DNA of 64,000 bases from Azolla caroliniana (taxonomy: Eukaryota; Polypodiophyta): positions 20,398,001 to 20,462,000 of the forward strand of contig JBHGNT010000006.1 in assembly GCA_043228905.1 (NCBI GenBank), given 5' to 3'. The position numbers and the translations under genes were made by a program. How positions within the stretch are numbered: the first letter of the stretch is position 1; each line of letters begins with the position of its first letter. A model generated the notes under the pieces. That model was not told the origin of the DNA and searched no databases. It saw nothing but the letters and a program-made list of their open reading frames with translations. Of the stretch, positions 44,738-55,982 are shown piece by piece.

Positions 44738-46930
44738 TTATCGGAAGGTCTCGGGTTTCTTTGGCTTGCTCTGGATAACCTCTTCGATTTTCTCGATAAT
44801 TTCTGGTGTCAGCAATTTTACTACTTCTAATGCCTTCATATTCTCAATCACCTGCACAAAGAAACCTTTTTTTTCATACACCAACCCAAAAAGCCAAAGC
44901 TGACAAATGGAAGGAAGATTACTTCTATAGTTATCACTAGCTAGTTAAAAGGAAGGAGATATAGTACCTGGTGCTCCTTGGTTGCACCTGTGATGACTGT
45001 GCTAACATTAGGATTGAGAATGCACCAGGCAATTGCAAGCTGAGCCAATGAAACTTTCAGTGATTCTGCAATGGGTTTCAAATTATCCACCTTGTCCAAT
45101 ATATCATCAACGAGCTTTCTGCTTGCGAGGTTCTACCATATTTACAAAAATAAATAAAAAATGATATTCACAATAGCACTTTAAAAAAGAAAAGAAAAAA
45201 CCAGTTATCCCCTTTCACTTTCTGCAGTTTTATCCAAATATCCTCTCCACTGTTTTTAAAAGTTACAAATTTACCCCTTATTTTAATCATGCCTAATTAG
45301 ATGTGAGGGGTAATTTGATAACTTTAAAAAACTAAGTAATTCTTCAAAACTGAGGAGTATGCTAGCCAATATACAAAAAGTTATGAGTATATTGGTGGTT
45401 TTTTTCCCTTGCAAAAATAACTTTCCTCTCACATATATGTATATATGCTACGATGATTTGGAGTATACCTTGTAGTTTTCCAAGGCAAATCGACTGTCGG
45501 GAGGAATAGTTGATTTTGTATACTTCCCGGTGAGAACACCAGAGCCAAGAGGACTCCAAATGGTCAAGCCCAAGCCATAGTTCTTATAAAGGGGAGCATA
45601 CTCCAATTCTACCTGAAAACAATTCAATATTTCACATCTTTGAGGAATCTGGCATGCATGCAACAGAAACACACAACATGCATGCTCTGATTATCACAGC
45701 CACATGCATAATTATGCCTTGATTGATAAATCAGGGTTATGTCCTCTTTAATGTTTGGGTCATGTCTGGATAGCTAAAGTTAATTGGTCCATATAGAACT
45801 AGTTATCCTTGGGATATCTATAATCTGGTGATAGCCTAGGGTTAAACTGTATATAGAGAGCTACTTAGTAGTTAACCTATAAAAACTTGGCCTCATCATA
45901 CAACAACAGTTAACTGTTGAACTACAATGATGTTCAGCCGAGCATGGATAGCTATGGTCTAGGCATAGAGCTAAGGAAAAGTGCTAGAGATATGGCCAGC
46001 TACCCAATAATATATGTATGTCCTGACCATAGACCTAAGGTCTACTTGTATATATCTAGAAGTAGGTGACTATATTATTCAATTGTAGTCCAGTTCGCTA
46101 TGGTCTGGACATAGACATAGGCTTATGTGGTGTATACGATTCTGGATAGCTTTGGTCTAAACATAGATCTAGAGTTAACCAGTACATATACAGGGTTTGT
46201 TACCCTGTTGTGAATTAGGGTATGATTTATGCACATAAACCTCAGTGAAAAAAATGATCTAGACATGGCTTCAAACATGCTCTAAATTTGCTGCAATGAA
46301 ACACAAGGGACCGAGAAAACAACAAGAGAAAACACATACCCTATCCCGAGCGAGCAAGTTATACTGGGGTTGTTCGACAGCAGGGCCGATGAGATGCAAC
46401 CTCTTGGCTACTTCCCATGCTTCAGTGATCTGCTGAGCATCCCATTCGCTGGTGCCCCAATAGAAAGCCCATCCTTTCTCAATAACATAATTCATGGCGC
46501 GAACCGTCTCTTCGATAGGTGTGGTGGTGTCGGGCCGATGGCAAAACAGCACATCGACATACTCTGTCTGGAGGCGTTTAAGGCAAGCTTGGGTGCCTTC
46601 GATGATGTGTTTCCTCGAAAGGCCGACATCGTTAGGGCCTTGCCCACCCCAGAAGATCTTTGTAGACAGAACAAGGTCCGATCTCTTCCATCCAAGCTCC
46701 TTGATGGCTTGGCCCATGATCTCCTCCGCTTTCCCGTTGGCATAGACCTCGGCATTGTCGAAGAAATTGACCCCGAACTCTCTGCACTTGGACATGAGGG
46801 CTTTGGCGGCTTGAACATCGATTTGGTTGCCGAAGCTGACCCAAGCGCCATAGGAGAGGACACTAACCTTGAGGCCGGTGCGGCCCAGATGCCTGTACTG
46901 CATGGCGGAGGCGGCAGGGGAGCTTACCAT
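44738..46930 (-). CDS. KAB1: Voltage-gated potassium channel beta-subunit-like aldo/keto reductase, four exons
   Basis: Exons on the minus strand: 46930-46340, 45612-45469, 45132-44968, 44851-44738. All have GT-AG borders, giving 1014 nt and 337 residues, close to the usual length of about 328. The start is [20 protein letters not shown]. The fold is the aldo/keto reductase TIM barrel, with catalytic residues D58 (FFDNAEVY), Y63, K91 (LSTKIFWGG) and H131 (FCHRPD). [19 protein letters not shown] and the C-terminal NADP-binding part ([20 protein letters not shown]) follow. The [20 protein letters not shown] and [11 protein letters not shown] text is that of the Kv-beta/KAB branch rather than ordinary reductases. 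These proteins bind NADPH and associate with the cytoplasmic side of K+ channels, linking redox state to channel activity. A degraded hAT-like element lies about 210 bp upstream. Confidence 0.94.
45613..46339 (-). other. KAB1 intron 1 with weak internal repetition
   Basis: The intron contains several drifted occurrences of TATGGTCTGGACATAGACCTA-type text (near 45950, 46020, 46100 and 46150). It looks like a decayed tandem repeat. Confidence 0.35.
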
Positions 46931-47139
46931 GGAAACCCTAAGAAGTCTTTTGGCCCTAAGCTCTCCGACAGGCTTTCAGAGCTCTTCCGAGAAGCCCTGG
47001 AAAGCGATGGATGGATCTCTGTCTGTTTGTCTGTCTGAATTCGTTTTGGGGTACAGCAGAGGAGAAGGACACGTGTCTCTCGCTTGTACGTCCTGCAGAG
47101 TCCAAAAACCAAAGGCTCCGAAGAACTTCTGTATTTACT

Positions 47140-47312
47140 TAGTAAACCGGTTTGAAGCTCGGTTTTTGGGATGGCTCAAGCCGAACCGAACCAATTTGTC
47201 CTACACCGTTCCCAAGCCGGTGAAGACTAATCGATTTGGCTTAACCGGTTCGGTTCAAGTTTGAAAACTCCCAAACCGATTAAGCCGAAACCGAAACTGT
47301 TGCCCATTCCTA
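47140..47312 (+). mobile_element. hAT-like element, left-truncated copy
   Basis: Family text (TAAACCGGTTTGAAGCTCGG, GGCTCAAGCCGAACCGAACC, TTGGCTTAACCGGTTCGG) ends in AACTGTTGCCCATTCCTA, a drifted right terminus. The left inverted repeat is missing or internally deleted, and no 8-bp duplication is evident. It lies upstream of the KAB1 start codon and could have reached its promoter. Confidence 0.6.
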
Positions 47313-49178
47313 CTACTTCATAAATAATAATAATCTTACCATCAGAATCATTTAAGAAGTTTGTACTCTTGAAAACAAATTAAACTACCATAGATACTAT
47401 GGATACTTTATTCACAATAACCTTATAAAAGAAAGAGGTAAAGCGAAATCGTGAGCACAACACACTGGTGGCACTTGATCCCCCACCCCCATCCACGATG
47501 AAAAAAAATGGGGCAACCACACACGAGGCCCATTGCTCCACATTGGTCGCACAACCAATACACTGTGGCCGTTAGGATGGTTGGTCTAATCTAGTGGTTT
47601 CTCATTTGGGGTCGATTGATCTTATCTAGTGGCTAGATTACCTCTTGGAGGAGTCCATTTTGCGATAAAGGGATTATTGCTTTGGGCATGCGCTATATAT
47701 CTTTGTATAGTTGTAGAGGGACACGACCAGTATAGGTTTGTTAGTTGTCTATATTTTGGACATTCCCACTAGGGTGTCAGATTGCAATCCCCTTTCCAAT
47801 AGGTGTTTGTTGAAGGTGAGCTCATACGTCTACTTTGTATTTTCTCAATTTGTATTTGAGTTTCCTAGTGTTAGAGATTATGGCATAACTAGCGCATGCG
47901 AATTGCTTTTGTTTTTTGAGGTCAATATGGAGTTGAAAGACAAAAAACTCTTATAAGATTTATTAGTATGCATTTATCATTGTCCCACAAGGTTTAAGGT
48001 TTGGGATCTAGAAGATATCCATTATATTTTCCTATTCTTCCATTACTCGTAGTGAACATAACTAAATTAGGACCAATCAATGCAAAAATCTCAATATCAA
48101 TGATAAATAGCTTGACTATTTATGATATTGCACAAACTCTTTAATTCCATGTTTTATGTCATCATTTCAATTAGGGCTTTCCTCCTTTTTCAAGCATTTT
48201 GCCCTTTTTACAATGGATTTTGGCTTATTTAGTGCCATGTTTGTAATATATCTCCCTCCAAACTTACTTAGCTTGATGTTTTGATACAAGAAATATAGTG
48301 ATGATAATATGATAGCTCTTGTTCTAGCCTCAGTGCAAGGACCAACATATCTGTTAGTCTAGAGACATGTGACCAATGACCATCTCATACAAGACTCAAG
48401 GGCATCAATTAACCAAAATGTTCCATAAAAAAGGAAAAGAAATGGCATGACCTCCAACCTCCATCAAATCTTGCGAGGACATTATTTGTACAAAGGGATC
48501 GTCATAAAAATAAAAATAAACTTAAAACAAAAACAAAGCCCTTAGCCCAAAAGAAGAAATGTATGAACGGGAACACAGGAATAACTCCATTCAAAGTAAA
48601 AAGAAACAACATCTCGAGAAATCATGTAAATAGAGACATACATAGCTTCTACATGCTCAAGAATTGCGAGACCTTTGAATACCCCCCACTACAGGGCAAG
48701 GATTTGGGTCATAGTTAGCATTTTTTTACATGATTGATACAATGATGAATTATTTCATTGCACCTTGGAAGTACAAACCTACAATCTTGGGCCACAATCT
48801 CCTCCACAACCTAACAAGTTAAAACACAGGGATCGCTAAGAACATCCAAGTTGCTCCATGCAACCGAGTTAGTTGCATGGGGCATGGTTGACTAGAGTAG
48901 TTGTGGGGTCCCAACTCAATAACCCCATGGCTAAGTCTAGCCTCCATTCAGTGTGGTCTTCTCAAGGTACTCATGTTCAATACCAAAACTCTACTACGCA
49001 AATTACATACCGACATCTTGACCTCGAATTCTTTTCAAAACTACTAGATCTCAAGGATTATACATAAGGAATATACATATGGAATACATAGACATCTGGT
49101 AAGTCGAACTCATTTCCGACATACAAACGATCCCCATCTCCTCTTGACATGGCTTAGCCTTGACCAATGGAGCTATTG
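47313..49178. other. Intergenic stretch, nothing recognised
   Basis: AT-rich. Short frames on the plus strand (47738-47956, 48873-49067) show no recognisable similarity. Confidence 0.5.
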
Positions 49179-51078
49179 CTAGCCTACCATGGTCAATATT
49201 ACCAATAAGCACACCCGGAAACTTATGGCTTGCACCTCCTCCTTATACTTGATAAGCTGCTCTTTTCTTTCTAGCCGTGTTTTGATACAAAAATCACCCA
49301 TGTGCTTAACGATCGATCCAAACTTTTTGAGGCCCGACGAAAGCCATATCAGCCCCATTCCTCGAAGCAAATATGCCAGTTTTGTGTTGTCCAGTGTTGC
49401 ATTCAAGCACAGCATTCTCGACACTGCTAACAATACTAAGGCAATACCTGTTCCCCCAACCCCGACCGCAACATGATTCAATACATCAAAAAGTTCTCCG
49501 CACTTCTCCTTCGGGAGGGTTTTCCAATTCAAAACAGCATTGTTGGAGTCGAGAAATGGATAAACGAACACAAGCTCATATAAGTGGAAAGAACTACTCT
49601 TAAATAGGTCTCGATCAGGCACCTTCCGAGATTTCATCTTATTTGGCCTGCCTTTGTCTTTTGCTTTTTCTTTTCTTTTCTCGAACCTACGGTATATAGA
49701 AGTATCCGTGAGTTCCAGTTGCTAGGGATACTAGTCCATGCAGTAGTAGTATATAACAAATCAATGCCATGGCCTTGCTTACCTTCGGACAGTTGACGAC
49801 TTCATTGAACTGACTTCCTTAGCACCAAAATATTTCACATGCACATTCTCTTTTAATAAAGTCCTGAAAAATGCAAAGGAAATAAACTTAGATTGATCGG
49901 TAGCCATAGCCATGTGTGGTTTTCAAGCCCCTTCGCATATTATTATCATATTGTGACTCCTGGGCCCCCTCACTCCCCAGGATCAATATGCATGTACCAT
50001 ATAGAAGACATGTTTAGAGAAACTTACACATTGGGCGTCAAAAATTGTTCGATCTGCATCTCCATATCGTGCATGGAGTCATAACGTAGGCAATCCAATG
50101 TGAGAATGTCATCACATCCACAGTAAACACTGTCAGGAAATGCAATATGTGATCCAATACCACTCATCCCAGGCAAAAATCGATCAGTCTCGACCTTGAA
50201 AGTATATCTAAAATCTGGCGGTGTACCGAGAAATTGGTTCTGGTCAAGCATAAGAGGGTGCCGAGATACTGTCTCCGATGAAATGGCCATGGAGTGGTCA
50301 TATCTTAATCCAGGAGCAGATCTTGTATTCTTGTTATGAGTAGCTAGCCATTTTGGGTATTCAGGAGTAGTGCCGATTTCCTCTTGCAACATAGAAGCAA
50401 TGCTATATTCTTCGCAATCGATCACTTCCGAGAGCAAATTTGAAGCATCGAAACTTATTGGATTTCTTTGTTGCATCGCTGATACACAGCCGGCCGTCGA
50501 ATTCAGCGAAGTAGGACACATAGGCCGAGAATATGGCGACCCAAACTTGAACAAAACAAGGCCATGAGTACCACTTTCTGTGACATGGAAAGCAAACGCT
50601 CCCTCTCATCAACATGAGGTCTTGTGACTATAGATGAAACTATCATTTTTTGTGTCAAGAAGGAGAATATTACAGGTTAGTATCTGAATTTTTACCTTCA
50701 ATGTGAATAACCACCTGGTCCTTGGGTAGCATCTGCACAGTTGATCCACATGATCTGGGGGAGCTGCTGGCACAGGGCATTGACATAAAAGCAGAGCTCA
50801 TGTTATCTCTTAGTCTCTGCAAAGGATGAAGGCTTGTTGGATTGGCGGGCACCAAACCCTGCAAACAAGTATCGATATTGAGGTTTAACACAGAGGAAAG
50901 AGAGAGAGAGAGAGAGAGAGCATCAATGGAAAGCTTACGAAAGACATGAATAGAGATTCACATCAGAAAAACAAGGTAGAAGAGGAGAGAGACAGAGACA
51001 GAGACAGAGGATTACCTTGATGATGCAGGAGGAGGAAGGAAAAGGGGGCATCCATGAAGGTGCAATGAGCTGCTCCAT
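49179..51078 (-). CDS. Unrecognised protein with C-terminal membrane segments, five exons
   Basis: Exons on the minus strand: 51078-51016, 50858-50696, 50577-50028, 49863-49783, 49686-49179. All have GT-AG borders and the phases join, giving 1365 nt and 454 residues. I do not recognise the family. Residues 1-65 are rich in Ser/Pro. Residues about 66-300 look soluble (VVIHIEESGTHGLVLFKFGS, YSRPMCPTSLNS, GVHRHPLML-like text, CGCDDILTLDCL). A strongly basic patch lies at about 286-307 (FEKRKEKAKDKGRPNKMKSR). Residues about 358-381 form a Gly-rich transmembrane segment (HVAVGVGGTGIALVLLAV). A second hydrophobic stretch is at 388-405 and a third at the very C terminus (441-453). The correct splice phases and the codon-like pattern make it a real gene. 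The basic patch before a membrane segment would suit a tail-anchored or nuclear-envelope topology, but that is inference. The upstream DNA contains (GA)n tracts. Confidence 0.72.
50894..50920 (+). repeat. (GA)n microsatellite in intron 1 of the unrecognised gene
   Basis: Pure AGAG run within the intron between exons 51078-51016 and 50858-50696. Confidence 0.8.
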
Positions 51079-51930
51079 TGCTCTTAGAACAGAGGAGAAC
51101 AGAGGAGAGGAGAGAGAATGTGTGTGTCTGTGTGTGAGAGAGAGAAAGAAAGAAAGAGAGAGAGGGTTTACTGATAATGATAAAGGGTACCCCTTAGAAT
51201 TAGATAAAATTGAGAGACTTTGTTAAGAGTTTTTCTTCTTCGTCTTCTTCTTCTGCCTTCTTCTTTTTGTGTGTGTGTAGTCTGTAGAGTTGTGTAGAGA
51301 GAAAAAAGTGTTGTGGTGGGCAGGCGAGCGCGCAGTACACGAAGACGAAAGGCAAGGGCCTCTCGCAAATCAAACCTCAGCCTCAGATAAACCTCATCAA
51401 CAAGAACAAGAATAACAGTAATGCAACCTATGGCCCCTACCAGTCACACATAATCACCCCCATTTGTTGTTCTCGAGACCCCAGCGACGTGATTGAATCA
51501 ACTCTTTACACTCCATATAGAGACTCTAAAAGGCAAACAAATGGATTTTGATACCCAGAGATAGGTTCGGCCAGTTGATGTTTGCCACACTTTGTGGAGT
51601 CCACGTTCTAGGACACAAATTATCCTCACATTTGGTAAAAGCATTCTGCTTTGAAAGTTATTGTCGTAGGACATTGTTCGTTAGCATGGTATTACAATAT
51701 AACTCTTATTATGAAGGGGTGGAGAGAGATGGATAGATTCTATTATCGTCTTCGGAAGGTCCTTGGTTGACCCAAGTTTATCTATATATTTTTAGGTTTA
51801 TTAAGTGATATGGGATAGATACGGTAAGGAATAAGATGTAGTTTGCTTGTCATTGCATCCATATATCATACTTTTACATTCAGTAGTTTACACAATTATT
51901 ATTGAGAGAGAGAAAGAAAGAGAATGTATG
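51079..51930. other. Upstream region of the unrecognised gene and spacer
   Basis: GA-rich and CTT-rich tracts (about 51095-51165 and 51234-51262) probably belong to the promoter/5' UTR. The rest shows nothing. Confidence 0.45.
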
Positions 51931-52146
51931 GCCCATATGCGTATAGCTCAGTTGGTAAGGTTGCCCAATGGCGACCAAGTGGTCATGCGTTCAACCCCTA
52001 CATTCCACAATGGCATCTATTGAAATAAGAGATATCCATGGTGTAATAGAGAGGTGAGAAAATTGGCTTTCAAACCTAAATTTTAGTGCTAATAGTGTTA
52101 ACGACTTACCAGCAGGGTAAGCTAATTACAATAAATAAAATATATT
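51931..52146 (+). mobile_element. tRNA-derived SINE candidate
   Basis: A polymerase III box A (TAGCTCAGTTGG, 51944-51955) is followed 33 bp later by box B (GTTCAACCC, 51989-51997), the spacing of a tRNA gene. The anticodon arm does not fold as a standard tRNA, and a tRNA-unrelated body of about 130 bp ending in AATAAATAAAATATA follows. This composition is that of a plant SINE. Possible short flanking direct repeats (TGTATG near 51926 and about 52147) are weak. Confidence 0.6.
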
Positions 52147-52300
52147 TGTATGTGGGTACATAACTTGCTCATTAATCGGAGCCTACACCATCTCACCAAC
52201 ACTAGAAGGTTCTCTTCCTATATGTGTACATTTCAAAGCTTATTGGTGAGCAATCAGAAACGGATTCCTAAAGAAGCAGTGAAGTGAAATGTTGGTCGAG

Positions 52301-52550
52301 GTTAGAAATATATTAGACTACATTTACCGAACATTAAATGCCGCTTATATTCGTTCGCTTATGTGTTTGGTATATTATTGCATAACTTACGTTAGAAATT
52401 TATTAGACTACATTAAACGCCGCTTATATTCGTTCGCTTATGTGTTTGGTATATTATTGCATAACTTACGTTAGAAATTTATTAGACTACATTAAACGCC
52501 ACTTATATTCGTTCGCTTATGTGTTTGGTATATTATTGCATAACTTATGG
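52301..52550 (+). repeat. 79-bp tandem array, three copies
   Basis: GTTAGAAATTTATTAGACTA then TATATTCGTTCGCTTATGTG and TATTATTGCATAACTTA recur from 52301, 52391 and 52470. Units 2 and 3 are nearly identical (79 bp), and the first has an 11-bp insertion. Confidence 0.92.
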
Positions 52551-53129
52551 AACTAGTCGAAGTTTTCGTTCACACTTTTTCTTTTGTCTACAATATTACA
52601 GGATCATTTTCTTTACAAAGAAAGCTCAGTTTCAAAACTTAATACTATATACACACTTATTGCACAATTTTCCAAATGTGTCTTTATCACGGATTATTGA
52701 GATCTTGGGGCAGGAATTGTGGTTGTAAAAGAAACATGTAGTTTGAAGAATCCAATGGCCAAAGAATTAAAAATAGCATGCGATTTGCGACCCAAAAAAT
52801 GGGGGTTATGTGTGGTTGCTTTAGTTTCGGTTTTTTCTATTAAAATGTGTATGTTGTTGTGCAAAAGTTCGACGCAAAACTTTCTTCTATTGACATTAAT
52901 CTGTTCTAGAAATTGTGCGACCTCTTTTTTTCCAAAAAAATAGTATGACCTTTTTATGGAACAATGGAACTCAGTTTGGAAAGCATTTTTTTATGAGAGT
53001 TTTCACTTTAATGGATATATGTGTTTACAAAATTATTACAAAAACCATCCTGAGTCCTTTCTATAAACAATATGAACACATTCATTCATTTGAATTTTTT
53101 ACAAGACAATAGTACACGATCTTGAAATC
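52551..53129. other. Intergenic stretch, nothing recognised
   Basis: AT-rich with short frames only. Confidence 0.45.
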
Positions 53130-53331
53130 ATTTTCTAACGAGGAATATTTGGACAAGGTGGAGTGGTTTTACTCTACACCAAAGTATTTATTTACGTTGA
53201 TAGTTAGAACTTAACCTTGATCGGAATACAAGAGTAATTACCTGTATGTGCATATTTTATGTACAACCTTATAATGTTTCTTAATACTAATGTACTATCT
53301 TTTCTTGGGGGGGGCGGGGGGGGGGGGGGAT
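53130..53331 (+). mobile_element. LINE family B 3' end, second copy, with G-rich tail
   Basis: GACAAGGTGGAGTGGTTTTA, ACACCAAAGTATTTATTTA and CTTATAATGTTTCTTAATAC match 16355-16500 in order. The copy ends TATCTTTTCTT followed by a G tract (about 53307-53329), where the 16-kb copy has an A tract. Confidence 0.7.
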
Positions 53332-54024
53332 ATAGTATTGAGGAATAGGATACCATGCATAGGAGGTGGAAGCCATAGTAACTCAAGAAAATACATTGCT
53401 AACATTGAGCTTGGAGTAAATGACAAGCATCATAAATGGCGAGGATATATTGTTAAACAATAGACAAACTTTGCACAAGCATGTACACAACATTTACTTT
53501 GTATGATGTATAATGTCTACAGGATTTGCAAGAGGGAAATATTCTACAAAATATCTTCATCACATCAAAAGCTTTAGAGTATTTGTTTTGTGTGTGAGCC
53601 ACAATTATTATAAAAATTCTTGGTTACAAAGAGTTGTTGGATTACAAGCACACAATAAGGGAATATGTGTAGTGATATAAAACATTATCTCTCGTATAAT
53701 CAAATGGAAGATAATTTGACAGAGAAACAAAAAAGGTGTCACTGTTTATACACATTTGTGGTTCATATCTAACATTTCCTTATTCAACAACGTAGAGGGA
53801 ACCTTAACATTGACAATAGCCTACAATTGGGATATGAAGCACTCCACAATACCAATAATCTCAAATTACACATATGATATATATAATAAATTATGAAGCG
53901 GAAGATCAAACACGCCTCTCCAATGATAAATTGACTTTTTTATTTATAAAGTGGCAATTTAAAAAAATTCTCACCCCCTTAACTCATCATCAACCATGAC
54001 TAGTGTGAAATTGGGTAAACGTCT
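53332..54024. other. Intergenic stretch, nothing recognised
   Basis: AT-rich sequence without recognisable features. Confidence 0.45.
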
Positions 54025-54443
54025 TGTTACTCCTAGGCCGGACTAGCCACTAACACAGGGTGTCCTTCCCGATCACTTCACCAAAGGGGTGGTTGCGGTA
54101 AGGATTTCCGACTCCGATAGGCTTCAACCTGTTAACATCCGGTGGAGATCCGATTCACAACACACAATGTTACACAAGTAAGATCAATACATTAAACCCA
54201 AGACGGAATAAAGATCAAATAGACAATAATCACATGCTCTTATATTAATGTTCCGTCGTCTAAATACATCGATACCCGGATCCTTTTATAGGCATCCGGT
54301 TCTGTGCTACAAAACGGTACCTAACCGGCAACCAACTACGAATCGGTCCGGATTCATCTAGTCTTATAACTAATAATATTATTATATATCCGGAAACCGG
54401 CTCGTCGCTTCCTCATTACATAATTGGCCGCCAACGGCCAACA
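54025..54443 (-). repeat. LTR-like repeat, copy 1 of a pair
   Basis: Plus strand begins TGTTACTCCTAGGCCGG and ends CAACGGCCAACA. It matches 55263-55705 along its length (TCACTTCACCAAAGGGGTGG, AATGTTCCGTCGTCTAAATA, TTATAACTAATAATATTATT). On the minus strand it reads TGTTGG...AGTAACA, with a TATA box (CCTATAAAAGG, around 54285), so transcription would run leftward. TG...CA ends, length (419 bp) and promoter suggest an LTR. Confidence 0.75.
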
Positions 54444-55262
54444 GGTGCAAATGTTGGATTTTAATATTTTAATAGAAGCCAAACTATACTTCCCATTAGT
54501 CCATGTAAGACCCTTTTGTGAATAAGGGAACAACAATAGTTCGAGTCACCATAACATTCACATAGACATAAATTTCCGAAACTTGGTTCAGCTTCAACCA
54601 TTCTACACTTCACACATCTAAACAAATCAATCATCTCAACAAAGTAAAATAAGTTATATCTATGGTGACAAGGCAAGATGTATACATAAATTATAGTACT
54701 TCGCACAAGGTGGACCACCATCACTCACATAAACATTAAAGGCTAATATGTGCATATACATGGAGAGAAAACTCCATCACCAATGTTGATGACAATAGTA
54801 TCAAGACATGTATAATGACATCACAAACTTTCGTTGTGCATCATCACAAAGTAGTGCATTCTCAACAATTCTTCATATTTCCCTTATGAGGTTAAGGTTG
54901 ATACTACAAAGAAACATTCAAGCACCACTACACCAAGTTAAAGTAGCTATAAAGCTTGGCAACAACTAATTGAACCATCTTGAATGAATTTTGAAACACT
55001 CGATTAGGACTCAAAAGGATCAAACCAATCCTTTATTACTTTTAAACATAATAAATATAACTATTGAATCTTAAAACAATTGAACATTTGTCATGAACAA
55101 CTTGAAAACATTGTATGGACACCCTAAAGGTAGACAATATGTCTATGAGTATACGCGTCATGGTTTTCTTGCCTTTTGCATGAGTAAGCACGTGTGGCAC
55201 ACATCCACACATGAATTTGTTCCCTAATAAAGTAGCAATAGTAGTGCCTCGCTCAAGAGACG
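54444..55262. other. Sequence between the two LTR-like repeats (819 bp)
   Basis: No gag-pol similarity, no evident primer-binding site and no polypurine tract next to the repeats. It is therefore either a non-coding interior of a small non-autonomous element or ordinary DNA between two solo LTRs. Confidence 0.4.
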
Positions 55263-55705
55263 TGTTACTCCTGGGCCGGACTAACCACTAACACAGGGTG
55301 TCCTTCTGGATCACTTCACCAAAGGGGTGGTTGCGGTAAGGATTTCTGACTCCGATACGCTTCAACCGATTAATGTCCGGTGGAGATCCGATTCACAACA
55401 CACAATGTTACACGCGTAAGATCAATACATTAAACACAGGACAGAATAAAGATCAGATAGACAATAATCACACGCTCTTATATTAATGTTCCGTTGTCTA
55501 AATACATCGATACACGGATCCTTTTATAGGCATCAGGTTCTCTGCTACAAAACGGTGCCTAATCGACAACCGACTATGAATCGATCCAGATCCGGATCGG
55601 CATACCTACTCCGGATCTATCTGTTCTTATAACTAATAATATTATTATAAATCCGAAAACCAGCTCGCCCCTTCCTCATTACATACTTGACCGCAACGGC
55701 CAACA
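55263..55705 (-). repeat. LTR-like repeat, copy 2 of a pair
   Basis: Same orientation and ends as the repeat at 54025-54443 (TGTTACTCCTGGGCCGG ... CAACGGCCAACA), 443 bp long, with an extra segment near 55590-55612 (GATCCGGATCGGCATACC). The TATA-like CCTATAAAAGG is conserved. Confidence 0.75.
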
Positions 55706-55982
55706 CCACCACCTCAGAGGTAGAAGCTATGTTGTTCATCACCATGTTTAGCTACAATAAGATGACTAGAATTTTTTACATAAGTAAACTACTTATCATT
55801 GGTGCCAAGGTGTCTAATCAATCCCCAAACTAACTTTAATAGAATGTGTAACATAGTGTACCATATCAATGTCCCTTACTTTGTGATGGCATGTGTTTTC
55901 TCTATTTTCTTGCAACAAATTTTCCAATCTAAGTATGAGGTACAATAATTGTACAAAAAAAAGATAATATATCATATTTACT
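55706..55982. other. Short spacer, nothing recognised
   Basis: No features seen between the LTR-like repeat and the LINE fragment. Confidence 0.4.

Noticed and set aside
46370-47038. 222-codon open frame on the plus strand
   Set aside because: It lies antisense to the first KAB1 exon, whose minus-strand frame carries all catalytic residues of an aldo/keto reductase. It is a shadow frame.
51944-52006. Functional tRNA gene
   Set aside because: Boxes A and B are present but the acceptor and anticodon stems do not pair properly, and the unit continues into a SINE-like body.
54025-55705. Intact LTR retrotransposon
   Set aside because: There is no gag-pol, no evident primer-binding site or polypurine tract, and no matching outer target duplication.
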